Source: Carpediemonas membranifera
Taxonomy: Eukaryota; Fornicata
Direction of reading: 5' to 3'
Assembly (NCBI GenBank): GCA_019828565.1
Contig: JAHDYR010000067.1
Location: 1-64,000 of the forward strand
Length of the DNA stretch: 64,000 bases
In this document: piece by piece, positions 31,501 to 42,200 of the stretch
Layout: every line of letters begins with the position of its first letter
Numbering within the stretch: position 1 is the stretch's first letter
Position numbers and translations under genes: made by a program
The notes under the pieces: generated by a model
Told to the model about the DNA's origin: nothing
Databases searched by the model: none
The model's input: the letters and a program-made list of their open reading frames with translations, nothing else

Positions 31501-32434
31501 GTATTATGGCCTGGTCGGCAATGCGGCCCATGATGGCATCAGGACTGGTGGCGCGGGCCCTCTTCCCCTGAACGGGGCTGTCGGGCTTACCCCCGGCTGC
31601 CTGGGCGATGAAGCGGACAGCGCTGCATAGGGCTTGGCTGTCGACCGTGGCTGTGACCTCGCCGTCGATGACCCGGTCGATGATGGCGCCGACCACGGCC
31701 CAGTCGACGGACGCCGGGTCGGACGTTGCCAGTAGGACCGAGAGCGCGGGTATGTCGAGGGACGCAGCTATGGTTGGTATGTTGGCCTGCAGCGCTGCAT
31801 TACAGGGTCCTACGAGGCCGTTGTCGCTGTGGAGCCGCATGGCCAGGCGGACTGCGGGGGGTCCGGCGGGCATGGCCTCGAGGACAGCGTCCCACTGCCC
31901 GATGAATGCTATTGGGAGGGCTAGGATCTCCATGAGCAGGTTTTGGTGGACGGGGGTCGCGTGTTGGCTGACAGCTGCAAACAGCCGCAGCAGCAGGCTC
32001 ACCGGGGGGATACACTCGTGTATTATTGCAGAGATCACAGGGAGCACGTGATGGTGCTCTACAAGGGGCATCAAAGCACCAAGCACGACCTCGTACTCGG
32101 TGGGATCGAGGAGGCGGGGCTGGACGGGGGAAAGAATGTCGCCGATGATGGGAACAAGGCGCTCGTGCGTGTTGCCAGTAATTGATCGAATGAAGTCAAG
32201 GTATGCGTCTCGTATCTCCGTATTTGGGGTAGTTTTGGTCGGATATAGCTGAATATCACGGTATCCCTCGACAAAGGCCTCTGCAACAATCCCCTTTGAG
32301 AGAAACTCCCGTAACTGGTCAATTTTCTTCACTTGGAATATCTTTGGATCCGCTAGCAGTGAAATTAGCTCATACGTCATCCGGCGTGCGAAACTTATAA
32401 TGCGGGGAGAAAGTATGCGGCCGGCCGAGGCCAT
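25538..32434 (-). CDS. phosphatidylinositol-3-kinase-related protein kinase (PIKK)
   Basis: A 2298-residue, intronless gene. The first about 1700 residues are helical, Ala/Leu/Val-rich HEAT-like repeats. The kinase domain shows the ATP lysine in V-V-K-G-R-G-D-D-L-R-Q (about 2003), the catalytic loop G-D-R-H-L-G-N (about 2158) and H-I-D (about 2174-2176) in place of the DFG region. The protein ends with a FATC tail, ELALMFSGWHAFI. The stretch after the catalytic loop (CRLTPNMLAATGPLG) is closest to the ATR pattern, but it is divergent and ATM, DNA-PKcs or SMG1 cannot be excluded. PIKKs govern DNA-damage, growth or RNA-decay signalling. The start is the first ATG (MASAGRILSPR); an in-frame GTG lies 33 nt upstream. 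Confidence 0.9.
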   Translation of the reverse strand: MASAGRILSPRIISFARRMTYELISLLADPKIFQVKKIDQLREFLSKGIVAEAFVEGYRDIQLYPTKTTPNTEIRDAYLDFIRSITGNTHERLVPIIGDILSPVQPRLLDPTEYEVVLGALMPLVEHHHVLPVISAIIHECIPPVSLLLRLFAAVSQHATPVHQNLLMEILALPIAFIGQWDAVLEAMPAGPPAVRLAMRLHSDNGLVGPCNAALQANIPTIAASLDIPALSVLLATSDPASVDWAVVGAIIDRVIDGEVTATVDSQALCSAVRFIAQAAGGKPDSPVQGKRARATSPDAIMGRIADQAIIPTAHSITDARRLIARAPVLATLAVLGWTPAPVALDALVAGLTAVFGRQAAEHAHAVTAVCAVLPELGTAVEPAIGTLLGLLGPVTPVDRACAVLDALATVVPASPFSLSPHPLPPWTQAALDLTRSPSAPAAARAVLLLARLAPSHPHTMPMSALRHTLPVLVANIPDDDAQSVAAALGCLCGITPSGVLPTVDTSLQQDVVSAVAEALTPDGLTSRGWARGASSLVTMVGVAAQLRRIAEEASAPMKTADLVRASTDCLAAIVDRVVSEHDHHAVTMVVDRLCTVDLSTLRTRVRPSALASLSPLSAARLQAAVFGAPRTDLTLTNLDSTPALDTVAASFAVFEEAVVGLCDAVWRYDHGLQTALVDRIVVCPRPESLHPVAANSVLSALAFSPTADFPVVLAPGLVSSLLDDAVLRIAPSNGKKAISLIRKALICPARVVSDAAARLVTRTLSHLPPDDAIEILRILPRLADSITKGRVSMRGILAPVAMATAALSAAPALALPAAHVLLCGLSRFRDFADSEAQAVLARGLAALHPVTPLALGWECSQHSGLLDLAVDVGLVPPIVAALFGSASVPAPVEAARRAVTGLEGPIPWEVVRALTAIETTACAAPLGETDLCGFVPLTHAIPTVPSGGELTVVSVLFPYASHKMRDVARAALNAAMASVGSCGSDAASIAASVACASMALTYLTRHGPWEPAEQALVLVSNASDTACQPAGQRLTLLIAEAVTAGTGPWVARVLAGPLGANIERVLAGDSLGLLSPVTLDTLIACPNVRGALVRFITARPELHSAAAPLLLPMVARLPDDADTRGLLQALSDHPHDVMFQGLTQTFVSVADVLARVGSATDLHTAVDQSEDIAHGLLHSLDVTVEDLDICRPRDRVMLWAIAGLVHAPAALAALCSRSGKSLTKILDGPLPKVRWAAADIPLAVPAPAAHPGLLRDVVTAGGVWAVDVLGAVVPDAVAAPYVVTLAHALETGRVVDPYTMLSGAVPAVSRALARLLSEGSTEEVRHGLSAVYVADLSVQHVHANMVAEQKASRFAIIPPLGVDAMTALTRAGAVGLASFALTVLAPYMYRDFNSLSPSSIAQPSCHDALCPSLATIGPSHVAHLTLSPAPVLQTTQLAARRKWMTVLQQFDTSEEAAECSIALGFVAAQGWTPDDGLGCVAALLGSGEPANKARGWDLIAQAVPPLTTLLTDGVGPVMTVLSLPIAQAQATWPGCSVAAHNTRAALTYPAAKAGTAPLTTHIGHVQGLVAACLKAGRPGQALATASRTLRMVSEAVASDADKLTARCKLAASRIPLLDGLDAVRADLAGIQALDQAALPDTMAVLLARLAVLLNDAESSEAVGVAAQASKLVGTLADPDTTLVVLTELLKLHDSRADEGESFFRSTERRTMEAEERLLMEKQRAMTHHGELKSVPKNIRLAVLVDSNLAESNLARIRQTIDTATTDLVESITASMGSHAQLAALSTDRTLAAESATVFIGRALTDLTELPGGVANAIAAALETHGATIPADLLVPLAAVALPRAHSDTVGRRLHQLLVRLCNERPAHLVYPLHCLVDGANVPADQSRHVRVDQAVVGAARAIVQDASSQCPRFSELYGQCVRFVNQVVSLSNTTRDSLADLQGFRALTSRTKAVTLGLGLPTNPAYTMTRLSTECTQLGGLNAPLQVTVNLTDGSRVRVVVKGRGDDLRQSAIIMTLWETLNLRMAKEGLWIPTHTVVPLSPTAGLLEFVEGAATLHEIIISDGAGVDTFIPRGKSKLREAKKALEALNAEQRNKKRTLDKGAMGQRLTDVMRTMPPVLDLVLRGTCRTADVFRSRIKTMRQTIAAGSVACHVFGVGDRHLGNIMISNHGLVHIDMEYAFGQAAHLPIPESVTCRLTPNMLAATGPLGLAGPFMTDLEAATHAARMSKRAVLGVASALAWAPLTKLALAGASGQRVTAMRVRRDIAAALQTDAAVMVQRACNPEELALMFSGWHAFI

Positions 32435-32603
32435 TGCGGTCTTGTAGATCACATACCATAGGCGCACGCATACCTACCAGTAGCAGTACATCCTCTCACT
32501 CGCTACGTGGCGCCGTCTGACAAGACTTGTGAGTTCGCGAGCACCGTTTATTCCGTATGCACCGACCGAGCGATGATAGAGTCACTTCACTGGTCCGTCT
32601 GCA

Positions 32604-33546
32604 TCACTTGAGGAGGCACGGTGGGTCTGCGCCCAACTCTGATGCTTTCATTTCCTGTAGTGTCGGTCTGATGTCGGCCATGCCATTCACAGTCTCAAGA
32701 ATTCCCTGGACCCGGCGGAGCTCAACATCTTCTACCGCACCCACCCAGGTGACGATGCCTAGGGCGTTCGGGGTATGGAGCTTGTAGCTAATGGGTGAGT
32801 TGTCGAGGATGAGGGTTTCTCCGAGAGGCCGTCCTAAGACGTCCAGATCCTTGACGTAGTCCCCGTCGACGATGCGGCAGGAGTCGCGGTAGAGTCTGGC
32901 GGACACGGTCTGTGTGAGATCGAGCATGTCGATCACGGGAGAGGCGTACGAGGGCATCGAGGCCGTGAATACGACCACTTCGAAGTGCTTGCCGGCATAC
33001 TCGAGGAAGGCGTCCACACCGGGGCGCTTCTTGACTGTGTGAGGGCGTGGGGTAGTACTGACCGTAGAAGTGGTGGAGCTCGCCGGCCACAGAGACGGGC
33101 ACGATGAAGTCGGGGCAGTCCATGGGCTTCAGCGTCGAGTGGACGAGCGTCTCATCCAGGTCGAGCACGAGGCACTTCTTGTTGGTGAACTGCGTTGGTC
33201 TTGGCCCTAGGAGGGCGTTAGCCGAGGGTGTTAGCTCAAGGATACTCGAAGCCTGGGGTTTGAAGCAAACTCTAAAGCCGTGGGAGAAGATCTTCATAAC
33301 GCGGCTAAAGACGTTCGCACTTTCCGCGTCGTTGGGGTCCGAGGACTGTGCTGATCCGTCGGTTGTTGGAACAACGGCCTTGGGCGTGTGAGAAACTGGA
33401 GATGAAGTGGTTTCATCTGCATCAATATCTAGCCGAACTTGTGTTACCAAATGACTAATATCGTCCAGGACTGAGCTAGTCATCACACCTCTCCAAGCGA
33501 ACAAAACTGCACGCAGTTTTCGCAGGAATTTTTGCTTGACACGCAT
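32604..33546 (-). CDS. SCP/FCP1-type (CTD small phosphatase-like) protein phosphatase
   Basis: Exon 1 is 33546-33063, exon 2 is 33034-32604, 304 residues. The HAD-phosphatase signature D-L-D-E-T-L is at 129-134, after KKCLVL. Splicing restores FYVKKRPGVDAFL, then VVVFTASMPSYA and LILDNSP, the three blocks typical of the CTDSP/Dullard family. The C-terminal part holds the second catalytic region. The N-terminal 100 residues are Ser/Thr-rich and not conserved. Relatives remove phosphate from RNA polymerase II CTD or from lipin and SMAD proteins; the substrate here is not predictable. It lies 170 bp from the PIKK gene on the same strand. Confidence 0.9.
33035..33062 (-). other. 28-nt intron in the CTD-phosphatase-like gene
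   Basis: Donor GTCAGT, acceptor TCACACAG; phase 1. Removal creates the codon for Val in YVKKRPG, a conserved position in the family. Confidence 0.92.
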
Positions 33547-33696
33547 CAGAACAACAGAACTGGTAGGAACCCAGCATTTCGAGATGGTGGACGTCTACTC
33601 AACCACGGCATAAGACAGCTCCCAATTTCTTTATTCATCAGTTCAGCTTCGATCCTTTGTCGATACCAAGAGCATCGGCAAAAATCGACTCGCTAT

Positions 33697-36096
33697 TTAT
33701 AACTGACTCGCCACCGAATCTTTCACTGAGCTAGACAGCACTGGTTGCGCCATCTCAACGCTCTCGAGCTCCACAAAGTCCACAGATGCCACCTGGATCT
33801 TGGTCGCTTTCGGAGTCTTCGCCGCTCCTGCGGCAGGCTTGGCGTTCCTTGACGTCGTCTTGCCCAGCGACCCAGAGCTTGGGATAAAGTCGAACTCGTC
33901 AGACTCCATGTCGCGTTTGACAGCCTCCCCCTGCTCCTGCGCGGCAGCTCTTGTGTGGGCGATCTCGGCTGCCAGATCGTGTCTGTGGGAGTCGACCTTT
34001 AGAGCACCAGCCTGGGTGTCCACATAAGTAAACTTGAATACCGCATGGCCAGTGCGGGTCGACTGCCACTTAGCGAACAGTCGGAAGCGGACGGGGCCAG
34101 ACACAGGGAAGAGGGGGTGGTCACCCGGGACAGCCACACACTCGTGCCGCAGCGTCCCCAGTGCTGGCGGCTCCACTACTGTCCTGCCGGCGTCGTCGTC
34201 GCGGATGTGCGCCTCGAGGGGCTCAACCTCATCATACACCATGATTGCGACCGGCTCATCGATGATCACCGGCTCAGTTTCAGTTTCAGTCACGGCGATC
34301 TCTGTGACCTCGATCAGGCCGCTAGTAGTTGTTACCAGGAGGTCGAATAGCGGGTCATGGCGTTGCACCGGCAGTGCGCTCTTGAACACCCCCCCGTAGA
34401 CAATGACGTCGGACAGATCCACGGGCGAGCTCGTAGCAAGGGTTAGCTGAGTCGCACTGACGTCGCACGAGCTTATAGCGTACAGGAAGCATGGGCCGGG
34501 CGGGATGTCCCCAGGCAGCGTGATGACGCGCCCGCCCTCGCATAGTGCGGCCACACCGACCGCCGAGCCGATCGCATCGTTGTCAATAACCTTAACAGCG
34601 ACAGTAGTATCTTCTGGAGTGCTCAGCGCACACAGGGGACGCCGCTTGCCCCCGAAGAGGGCGGGAATGCCGAGGTCCAAAGCATGTAGTCCGGCAGCAG
34701 TAATCATCTCAGCTGGCGAGAGAAGCGTCGCCTCTGCGCCATGGACGGACAGCTTGAACCCGAGAGGCGTGTGATCCGTCACAGTGAAGAAGTTGTCCCC
34801 CGCCTCCAGTGGTACCGTCATAAACTGCACGGCCATACCAGCAGCGTCTACGGCGACGGTGGTCTGCGGATCTAGCCGGGCCTTTGAGTCAACGAGACCG
34901 TCAGAGATCATCACCTGGTACTCACCGGCGTCGATTCCGGGGATATCGGCTGTGGCGGGGACCTCGAACTCCACCGAGACGACAGTGGCCCTGGTGTGTG
35001 CTGACTTGAGACAGATGAACCTGCGGTCTGGCGTGGTCGCCTCCCTGGTCATAGGTAGCACCGAAACGGCGTCCGGGTAGTGCCGGGGCAGAATAAATAC
35101 GTCGCACAGCTCTAGGAACGTGGACAGCGGCATAAACGTGTCCTCTGGGGCCGGGGGCCGTTCAATGAGGTCTGTATGCGGCAGACGGCCCTGGTACCGC
35201 TCGTACCGAGTGATACCCAGGAAGTCTTCGGCTTCCGGGTCCCACTCCTCGTCTCCGTCACTGAGAGGGCCCGTGTAGCTGGGGGTGGCGGCCGTCAGAC
35301 GGAGTACAGGGCCATCGATGGTAGGGACAGCCGGGCACAGGTCCAGCACAGCATGGCAGTGGCCCTTGCGGAGGCCCATGGCGTCAGACTTCACCACACC
35401 AATGGCGATGCAGTCGGGCTGGGCGAGGTCGGCGACAGAGGAGGAGACTGAGACAGTCCTTCCAGTCAGCATGGACATAGTCAGGACGGATAGGGGCGTG
35501 CCCCGGTGAAGTCGTCCGGCAGCCTGGTGGAGGAGCGTGGCCCAGGGGACGCCGCTGACAAGAGCACTCTGCCCGTCAATCATGGGGGTGCTGGGGGCCA
35601 CAGGGATAGTATAATCAGTCCCCTGCACGACCGCATGGACATACATTGACTCTGCCATGACGGGCGCCTCAGGGTCGCCGGACTTGGGGTGAAGAAGTGA
35701 CCATGGCGCCGGGACATCCGGCCGGGCCTGTCGGATCACAGTTAGCGCGTGCAGGTAGGATCTGAAGATGCTGGCGTCTGTGATATCCGAGTCGGGGGCG
35801 AGCAGATGGGGGATCGTCGCGCCGTTCAAGGTTTCGCTGTCCACAATGGAAGCATCGTCGAATGGCACCATTTCTACATTCTCAGCGTGCGCTAGGCGTG
35901 AGAACATGGACATTGATGCTATTTGCAATGCTTCACCGCCCTTCTTCTTCTCAGGAGAGGCAGAACCAACCGGTGGGGCCTCTACAGCAGGCGGAAGGGC
36001 TGTTGGAAGACAGGCCTGCATCATTGGCGTTTCTAGTTCCGTCAGTGAGATGCCCCCTGCGGATTGAGGCCGCGTTGTCTTCGATTTGGGAGGCAT
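33697..36096 (-). CDS. androglobin/calpain-like protein without globin domain
   Basis: A 799-residue intronless gene. Residues about 145-260 resemble the degenerate calpain-like domain of androglobin: a beta segment (MYVHAVVQGTDYTIPV), then PWATLLHQAAGRLHRG, M-L-T-G-R and later KGHCHAVLDLC. A following STFLELCDVFILPRHY matches the E-x-F-C-x-x-F...HKP-type segment of androglobin. The rest is beta-rich C2-like material with an acidic, Lys-rich tail. No GDCWF cysteine box is seen, so protease activity is unlikely. No globin or IQ segment is present. Androglobin is tied to cilia and sperm flagella in animals. The gene is divergent from the dynein gene, with 146 bp between starts, and ACAAAATTCC lies just before its ATG. 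Confidence 0.6.
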   Translation of the reverse strand: MPPKSKTTRPQSAGGISLTELETPMMQACLPTALPPAVEAPPVGSASPEKKKGGEALQIASMSMFSRLAHAENVEMVPFDDASIVDSETLNGATIPHLLAPDSDITDASIFRSYLHALTVIRQARPDVPAPWSLLHPKSGDPEAPVMAESMYVHAVVQGTDYTIPVAPSTPMIDGQSALVSGVPWATLLHQAAGRLHRGTPLSVLTMSMLTGRTVSVSSSVADLAQPDCIAIGVVKSDAMGLRKGHCHAVLDLCPAVPTIDGPVLRLTAATPSYTGPLSDGDEEWDPEAEDFLGITRYERYQGRLPHTDLIERPPAPEDTFMPLSTFLELCDVFILPRHYPDAVSVLPMTREATTPDRRFICLKSAHTRATVVSVEFEVPATADIPGIDAGEYQVMISDGLVDSKARLDPQTTVAVDAAGMAVQFMTVPLEAGDNFFTVTDHTPLGFKLSVHGAEATLLSPAEMITAAGLHALDLGIPALFGGKRRPLCALSTPEDTTVAVKVIDNDAIGSAVGVAALCEGGRVITLPGDIPPGPCFLYAISSCDVSATQLTLATSSPVDLSDVIVYGGVFKSALPVQRHDPLFDLLVTTTSGLIEVTEIAVTETETEPVIIDEPVAIMVYDEVEPLEAHIRDDDAGRTVVEPPALGTLRHECVAVPGDHPLFPVSGPVRFRLFAKWQSTRTGHAVFKFTYVDTQAGALKVDSHRHDLAAEIAHTRAAAQEQGEAVKRDMESDEFDFIPSSGSLGKTTSRNAKPAAGAAKTPKATKIQVASVDFVELESVEMAQPVLSSSVKDSVASQL

Positions 36097-36242
36097 TGGA
36101 ATTTTGTCGTGTTGCTCTCGACCTTGACCCGAGAAAATTCTGAGAGACTGAGGAGCTCAGTGGAGCATCGTCTTCATAAACACCTGGGGCGCGTGGCCGC
36201 CTCGGCATTTTTCTGGACCGTTTTTTGCGCCACGACATACAC
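36097..36242. promoter_or_regulatory. 146-bp putative bidirectional promoter between androglobin-like and dynein genes
   Basis: The two start codons face away from each other across only 146 bp. Two AT-rich elements of the form AAAATTC occur: one 3-12 nt before the minus-strand ATG (36099-36108 region) and one at 36132-36140 on the plus strand, about 100 nt before the dynein ATG. Shared control of two ciliary genes is an inference from this layout. Confidence 0.5.
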
Positions 36243-39200
36243 ATGGAGCAACAACTCAAATCCCGTCTGGTTGGGAAGCCAGAACGAAGAAATCTTCCAC
36301 CACTAGCCCATAGCTCCAGCGCGGTTAGAAATCCCCGTGATATCGCCGCCATGCTCGCCGAGGAGCCGCTCCAGCTCCCTGATCGAGTGAACCTGTCTCG
36401 AAGAGATCCTATGATGCCCCAGAAGTCCAATTCAGTCATATCACTAGCGCCTACATCCACTCAGAGGCCGCGTTCGCTCTCAATGACGCCACGCCCTCGT
36501 GCCATGTCCGTAGCCCGAGTGCTTGGGCCTGAAGACGAGACGTTGAAGAACTTCCTGCAGCACTATAGCAAGGAGGACCTTCGCCGCCCCGAGTTGTTCC
36601 TGGAGTACGCCCAGAAACGCGGGGATGGTGAGTATGAGTTCGTGTACATGAGACGAATCAAGACAACGAAACGCACGCCGCCCAAGGACGCCAAAGGGAA
36701 GACAGCACTTCCATCAATCACACGCCCAGCAACCCGTAACCGTCCCGAGCGAGTGTGGGAGGAGGAGGGGATCATCGGAGGGTCAAACCCCTATGCACTG
36801 GAAATCGTGCCCTTCAGCCGGGTCGACCAGAGCAACTACTACACATTGAGCGTCAAGGGGCTGACCCACTACTGCGGCGGTGAGTGCACCTTTATCTCCG
36901 TGGAGGACTGGCTGACTGAGCGTCGGCTCTTCCGAAGACTCCAGACCCTGCCCGTGTTCCGGGACTTCCTCACCCGGAAATACTTTAGACTGTGGCACCA
37001 GTTCTGCCGCAACACGACCCTCCGCATGGGCTTAGCCACTCTCACTCGGAACTCCTACGCCATCATGCCAGACTTCTACCGCCTTGTCCTTCAGACCCAG
37101 GAGTGGTGCCTGGATATGCAGTCCAGCGCCGCGCCGCTCAAGTTTGAGATCAAGCCGACTCATCTGAAGTCGTTTGTCCAGCTATGTGCGGAGGTCTTCA
37201 CTGGACTCAGCGAGGACATCACTAACTTCGTCAAGCAGCTGACTATGCTCACCGCGGTGCTGTGCCAGAACGTGTTCGGTGAGTTTGACCAACGTAAGAT
37301 CGAGCACGGCGACTCTGACGTCGCCTGGCGCCGCAGGAGGGCTAAGACGCTTATCTCCCTCGTCGACATTATGATTTTCGAGACAATGTTCAAGATCGCG
37401 ATGACCGCCAACAGCCGCTTCATCGGCGACCTGACTAGCGGAGAGGCGCTATTCTTCGTCAAGATCGACATCCGCCGTGACGGCATCATCATGGCGCCCT
37501 CCCCGGCCGACTTCAGCGCTTGGATTCAAAGAGTGCTGGCCGATGTCATCACGCTGTGCGACTCGTACAGCAAGGTGGCGGAGAACAGAGCAATCGTACC
37601 CTATCTCTTTTCATCCAACAACAGCGGTGATAAGCTTGCTCTCAAGGCAGCCCTGCTCGCCGACGAGAAATACGCCGCGGACATCGAGCAGATCAAGGGC
37701 CTTATTGATAGCAGCTGCATCGCTGTACGGCGTCGTGCGGACACGTTCTCGCCCATGGTCCGACTCATCTCGGAGGACTCCGATCTCGATGTATCCGAGA
37801 CTGTCGACAAGACCCGCACGCCCACAGCAGAAGAGCTTGGGGGTAAGATCGCTTGTCTCGAGGGCCATATGGCGGATATCAAGGCTGTATGCGGCCAGGA
37901 GCACGTCGGGCCGTTCTTGGTGGATTCCCACCCAGTCGCCGACGCCCTGGTTCCTATATGCACTTCGGGCATTAATCAACTGATGGATCGTGTCCCAGAG
38001 GTCGCGACCGCGCAGGCCGAGAGGTTTACACGCCGCGTGACGGGCATCACTGAGAAGTTGGCGGAGGAACCCGCGTCACTCGCCACTGTCGCCGCCCTAT
38101 TGGCCTACCACAACGAGGTCAGCGAAACCACGATCGAGGAGGTCGAGGTTGACCTGAAAGAGGTCGACGCCATGTTCCAGCTGCTGCTCTCGATCGGCAG
38201 GGAGGGCGATCTCGACGTCGCCGCCCACTCAAGCGCCACGGCCTCCATGGAGAACTTGATGGAGACCCTCGCCCAGTTCCCTGGTCGACGTCTGGATCTT
38301 GTCAGCACGTTCACACCCGAGCTCAACGACGCCGTCAAGGGCGTCCACGAAGCACTGGACACTGTATGGGAACTCATCGTCGCAGACGACCTGTCGAATC
38401 CCGAGACCCCCTGGGACGAGGCCGTCAGCAGGCTCACGAGGGCTCGGGTCCGTTCCCTGGAGATCCTTGACGAAGCGGAGACCCTCGTTGGCTACGGGAC
38501 GCTACTCGGGGTTAAGGTGGAGAAGCCGCCGCGCCTGGGCGTTGTTGAGCAAGAGGCCCGCCTTCGTCGCCTCATGTGGGAATGCCTGCATGAGCTCCGG
38601 AGCCTAACAACCCGCATCATGCCCAAGGCTGTGACCGATCTCGACATGACCGACTTCAACACAGTTATCGGCAAGATCTTTGACTCTTCCCCCGCCCTTG
38701 CTGATTTATACGAAAACGGCAAGAACGCCGCGTACAACGAGCTAACCTCCCGCCTGGATCAGCTCCGCCGCGGGCAACCACTTCTGGATGCCCTCAGCAG
38801 CGTGATCCTGACCGACGAGGACTGGGCCGTGATCCGGCAGTACATCCCCGCCAACCCGCCTGTGCCGACCGAGGATGTGCTGGATCCCTTGGCCATGGCG
38901 TTCAAGGACGAGATCCTCGCCGTTACTGCGCAGGCTGAGCTTCGTTGGCACATATCGAAGCAACTCCAGAACACCATCGAGGTGTGGGAAACGAAGCAGG
39001 TCAACATCATCCGTGTTCCGGGGACCAGGGATGCTTTCTTACTGAAGGGCGTGGAGGCGCTGAGAGACGAGCTGGACGACTCTGAGGCCTCATTGACGAC
39101 CTTATCCTGCGGAACATCAGACGAGGAGGTGCAGGAGATCATCGCCACGTGGCTGGCACTCATTGGACAGGTCAGAGAGACCCTGGACGTGTGGGTTCGA

Positions 39201-42200
39201 ACCCAGACCCTGTGGTATTACCTGTACGACATCTTCACCGCTCCGGACGTCCAACGGCAGTTGGTGTCCGAGGCGAAGATCTTCAGGACGACTGACGCGG
39301 AGTTCCGTGGCTTCATGCGGGCCGTATACTACTCCCCCTCTCTGCTGGCCGGCCGACGAGATGAGCCCCGGACGGAGGAGGCCACCGCAGCCCTACTCAC
39401 CGGCTGGCTCGCTGAGCTTGAGACGGTACGGCGCGGTCTTGGCGCGTATCTGGACTCCAAACGCCGTGCGCTGCCGCGCTTCTACTTCCTGAGCGACGAC
39501 TCGCTGCTCCGACTCATCAACGACTCTAGACAGCCGCTCGACGTCCTGCCGCACCTCCCCTCGCTGTTCTCAGCAGTGTCGACGCTGACGGTGGAGGACC
39601 GCGAGGGTCTTGTTATCACTGGCTTCGGGGACAGCACCGAGACCGTATCACTGCTAACACCCCTCAGACCAAGGGGCGCCGTTGAGTATTGGCTCGACCA
39701 CCTCGACACCAGCATCGCGAACACCCTCAAGGAGCACGTGGGCATCCTCGTCAAGCAGCCAACGGGCCGGTCAGCGGCAAACCTGCTCGATGGCTTCCCT
39801 GCGCAGGTCGCGCTGACAGCAATCAAGTTCTACTTCACACGCGATGTCAATCGGGCGATCCACTCTAAGCCCGCTCTCGGATCGATCAAATCATCAATCA
39901 ACGGTCAGATCCAGGTCATCGCCACCATGCTCCAGCAGGACATCGCGCCCGTCCGTCGGTCCCTGTTGTCGGCCACGGTCGTGCTACTCGTGCACCACCG
40001 CGACATCATGAGCGCTCTCATCGCCTCAGATTCCCCAGAGAACGTCTGGAACAATGAGCTCCGCCTTAACCTGCACGGTGATGACCTGGACTTCTCGATC
40101 GCCTCATCACGGACGCCCCTGTCGTTCGAGTACGTCGGTAACACAACCAGGCTGGTGGTCACACCGCTGACCACGCGCTGCTGGCGGACCATCTTCACAG
40201 CTCTCAAACTCGGCTGCGGTACTGCGCCGAGGGGCCCGGCGGGCACTGGTAAGACAGAGACTGTCAAGGACCTCAGCCGATATCTCGGCCGCCACCTCGT
40301 GGTCTTCAACTGCGGGCCCGACGTCCAGGCCCAGACGATGACGAGCTTCTTCTCGGGGGTCATCCAGACCGGCGCCTGGGCCATCTTTGACGAGTTCAAC
40401 CGTCTGTCCGTCGAGGTGCTCTCGGTCGTGGCCGAGACACTACACACCATTCTGACTGCCCTGAGGAGCCACGCCATCGACCTTGACCTCCACGGCCAAC
40501 ACCACCGGGTCGACGCCCGCGCCGCCATCTTCATCACCATGAACCCCGGTTACGCCGGCCGTCAGGAGCTGCCCGAGAACCTCAAGGCCCTCTTCCGCCC
40601 AGTGTCGATGATTCTCCCCAACGCAAAGTTCATCGGCGAGGTTCTGCTCCACTGCGCTGGGTTCGTTGCCTCAGAACAACTGGCCGTGCAGCTTACCCGC
40701 TTCCTGGACAGCACCAAAGCCCGCCTGTCCCACGCCCCGCAGTACGACTACTCCCTCCGGACGCTGAAGGCGACTGTTGCTGAGGCCTCTCTGCACCGCT
40801 GGAAAGCCCAGGGAACCATCAGGGAGGCCGAGCTCCTCGCGGCGGCTGTGAAGAAGGTGATTACACCCCGATTGGAGGACATCGACCGGTCTGTGTTCCA
40901 CTTGACACTGCACGACGTCTTCGGGGACGTCCACTACACAGATGAATCTGACATCACGGAGGGGCTGTGTGACGCTGCCAGCAGCCTCGGACTCAGCGCA
41001 CCGAAGCCGTTTGTCGACAAGGCCGCCCAGATTCTCTCCTCTGTCAAGGCACGCACGGGCACCATCCTCATCGGCCCACCGGCCTCTGGGAAGTCAGCGG
41101 CCATTGCTGTGCTGCAGGAGTACTGCAAGACTACTGGGCCTGAAGAGAGCCCACTGACCTCTACCACGGTGTTCCCACGCGCCATGCTGCCACACCAGCT
41201 GTTCGGCAAGCTTGACACTGCCGGAGAGTGGCAAGACGGCATCGTCCCCCGCATCGCCAGGTCCCGTATGGGACGCCAGGGCGAGCACTGGATTGTCATG
41301 GACGGCCCTCTTGACTCTGACTGGGTGGAGAATTTGAACTCCGTGCTGGACGACACGCACGTATTGACATTGGCGAGCGGTGAGTCGATCGTCATCCCAC
41401 GGCAAATGAAGTTTATATTTGAAACAATCAGTCTCGCATCAACATCCCCAGCAACAGTCTCGCGGTGTGCCATTGTCACGTTCGACGCAGCGACACTGAA
41501 CTTCGAGGACGTCGCCAGTGCCAAGGTGCAGGACCTGTTCAAGCCAATAGACGGCAAGCAGATCAACCTCGGCGATGAGGCCATCACCAGCCTCCGTACG
41601 GACGTCCTGGCGATGATCAACCACTATATGCCCCTCGCCCGCGAGCTTGCAGGGACTGACTGGGACGCGCCACCCATCGCCGACCCGGTGTCGCCGACCA
41701 TCAGGCTGCTGCAGGCCATGCTCGAACGGGACAGCGGGTTTATGGCCCTGTACGGCGATGGCCACATCCCCATTGACCGTCTTACCCTGCGCGTGCTCCA
41801 CCACCTCGTGATCGCCCTCATTTGGAGCTTGGGCGGCTGGATTTACGAGACCACTAGGAGGGAGGCGTTCGCTGAGCGTATCCACATGTACAACGGGACC
41901 TTCGCCCTTCCCCTCGACATACCTGGCCACTCGGACCTCTTCCAGCTGGCGGTTGACTTCACACCGACCGTCGTCCATCGCCAGGCCGCGCTTGAGGGCG
42001 CACTCGTCATATTCGACGTCGACACACCCGTCTCTCGCCCACCTGGCATCATCCCGGTGCCAGAGCAGGAGGCTTTCCTCCGGGTCGGGTCCCTGGCTGT
42101 CGACGCCCGACTCCACACACTCATTGCTGGCCCAGTTGGGTCGGGTCGACGGACCCTTGCTAGGGCCATGACGGCGCCGCGGACGCATGAGGTTGCATTC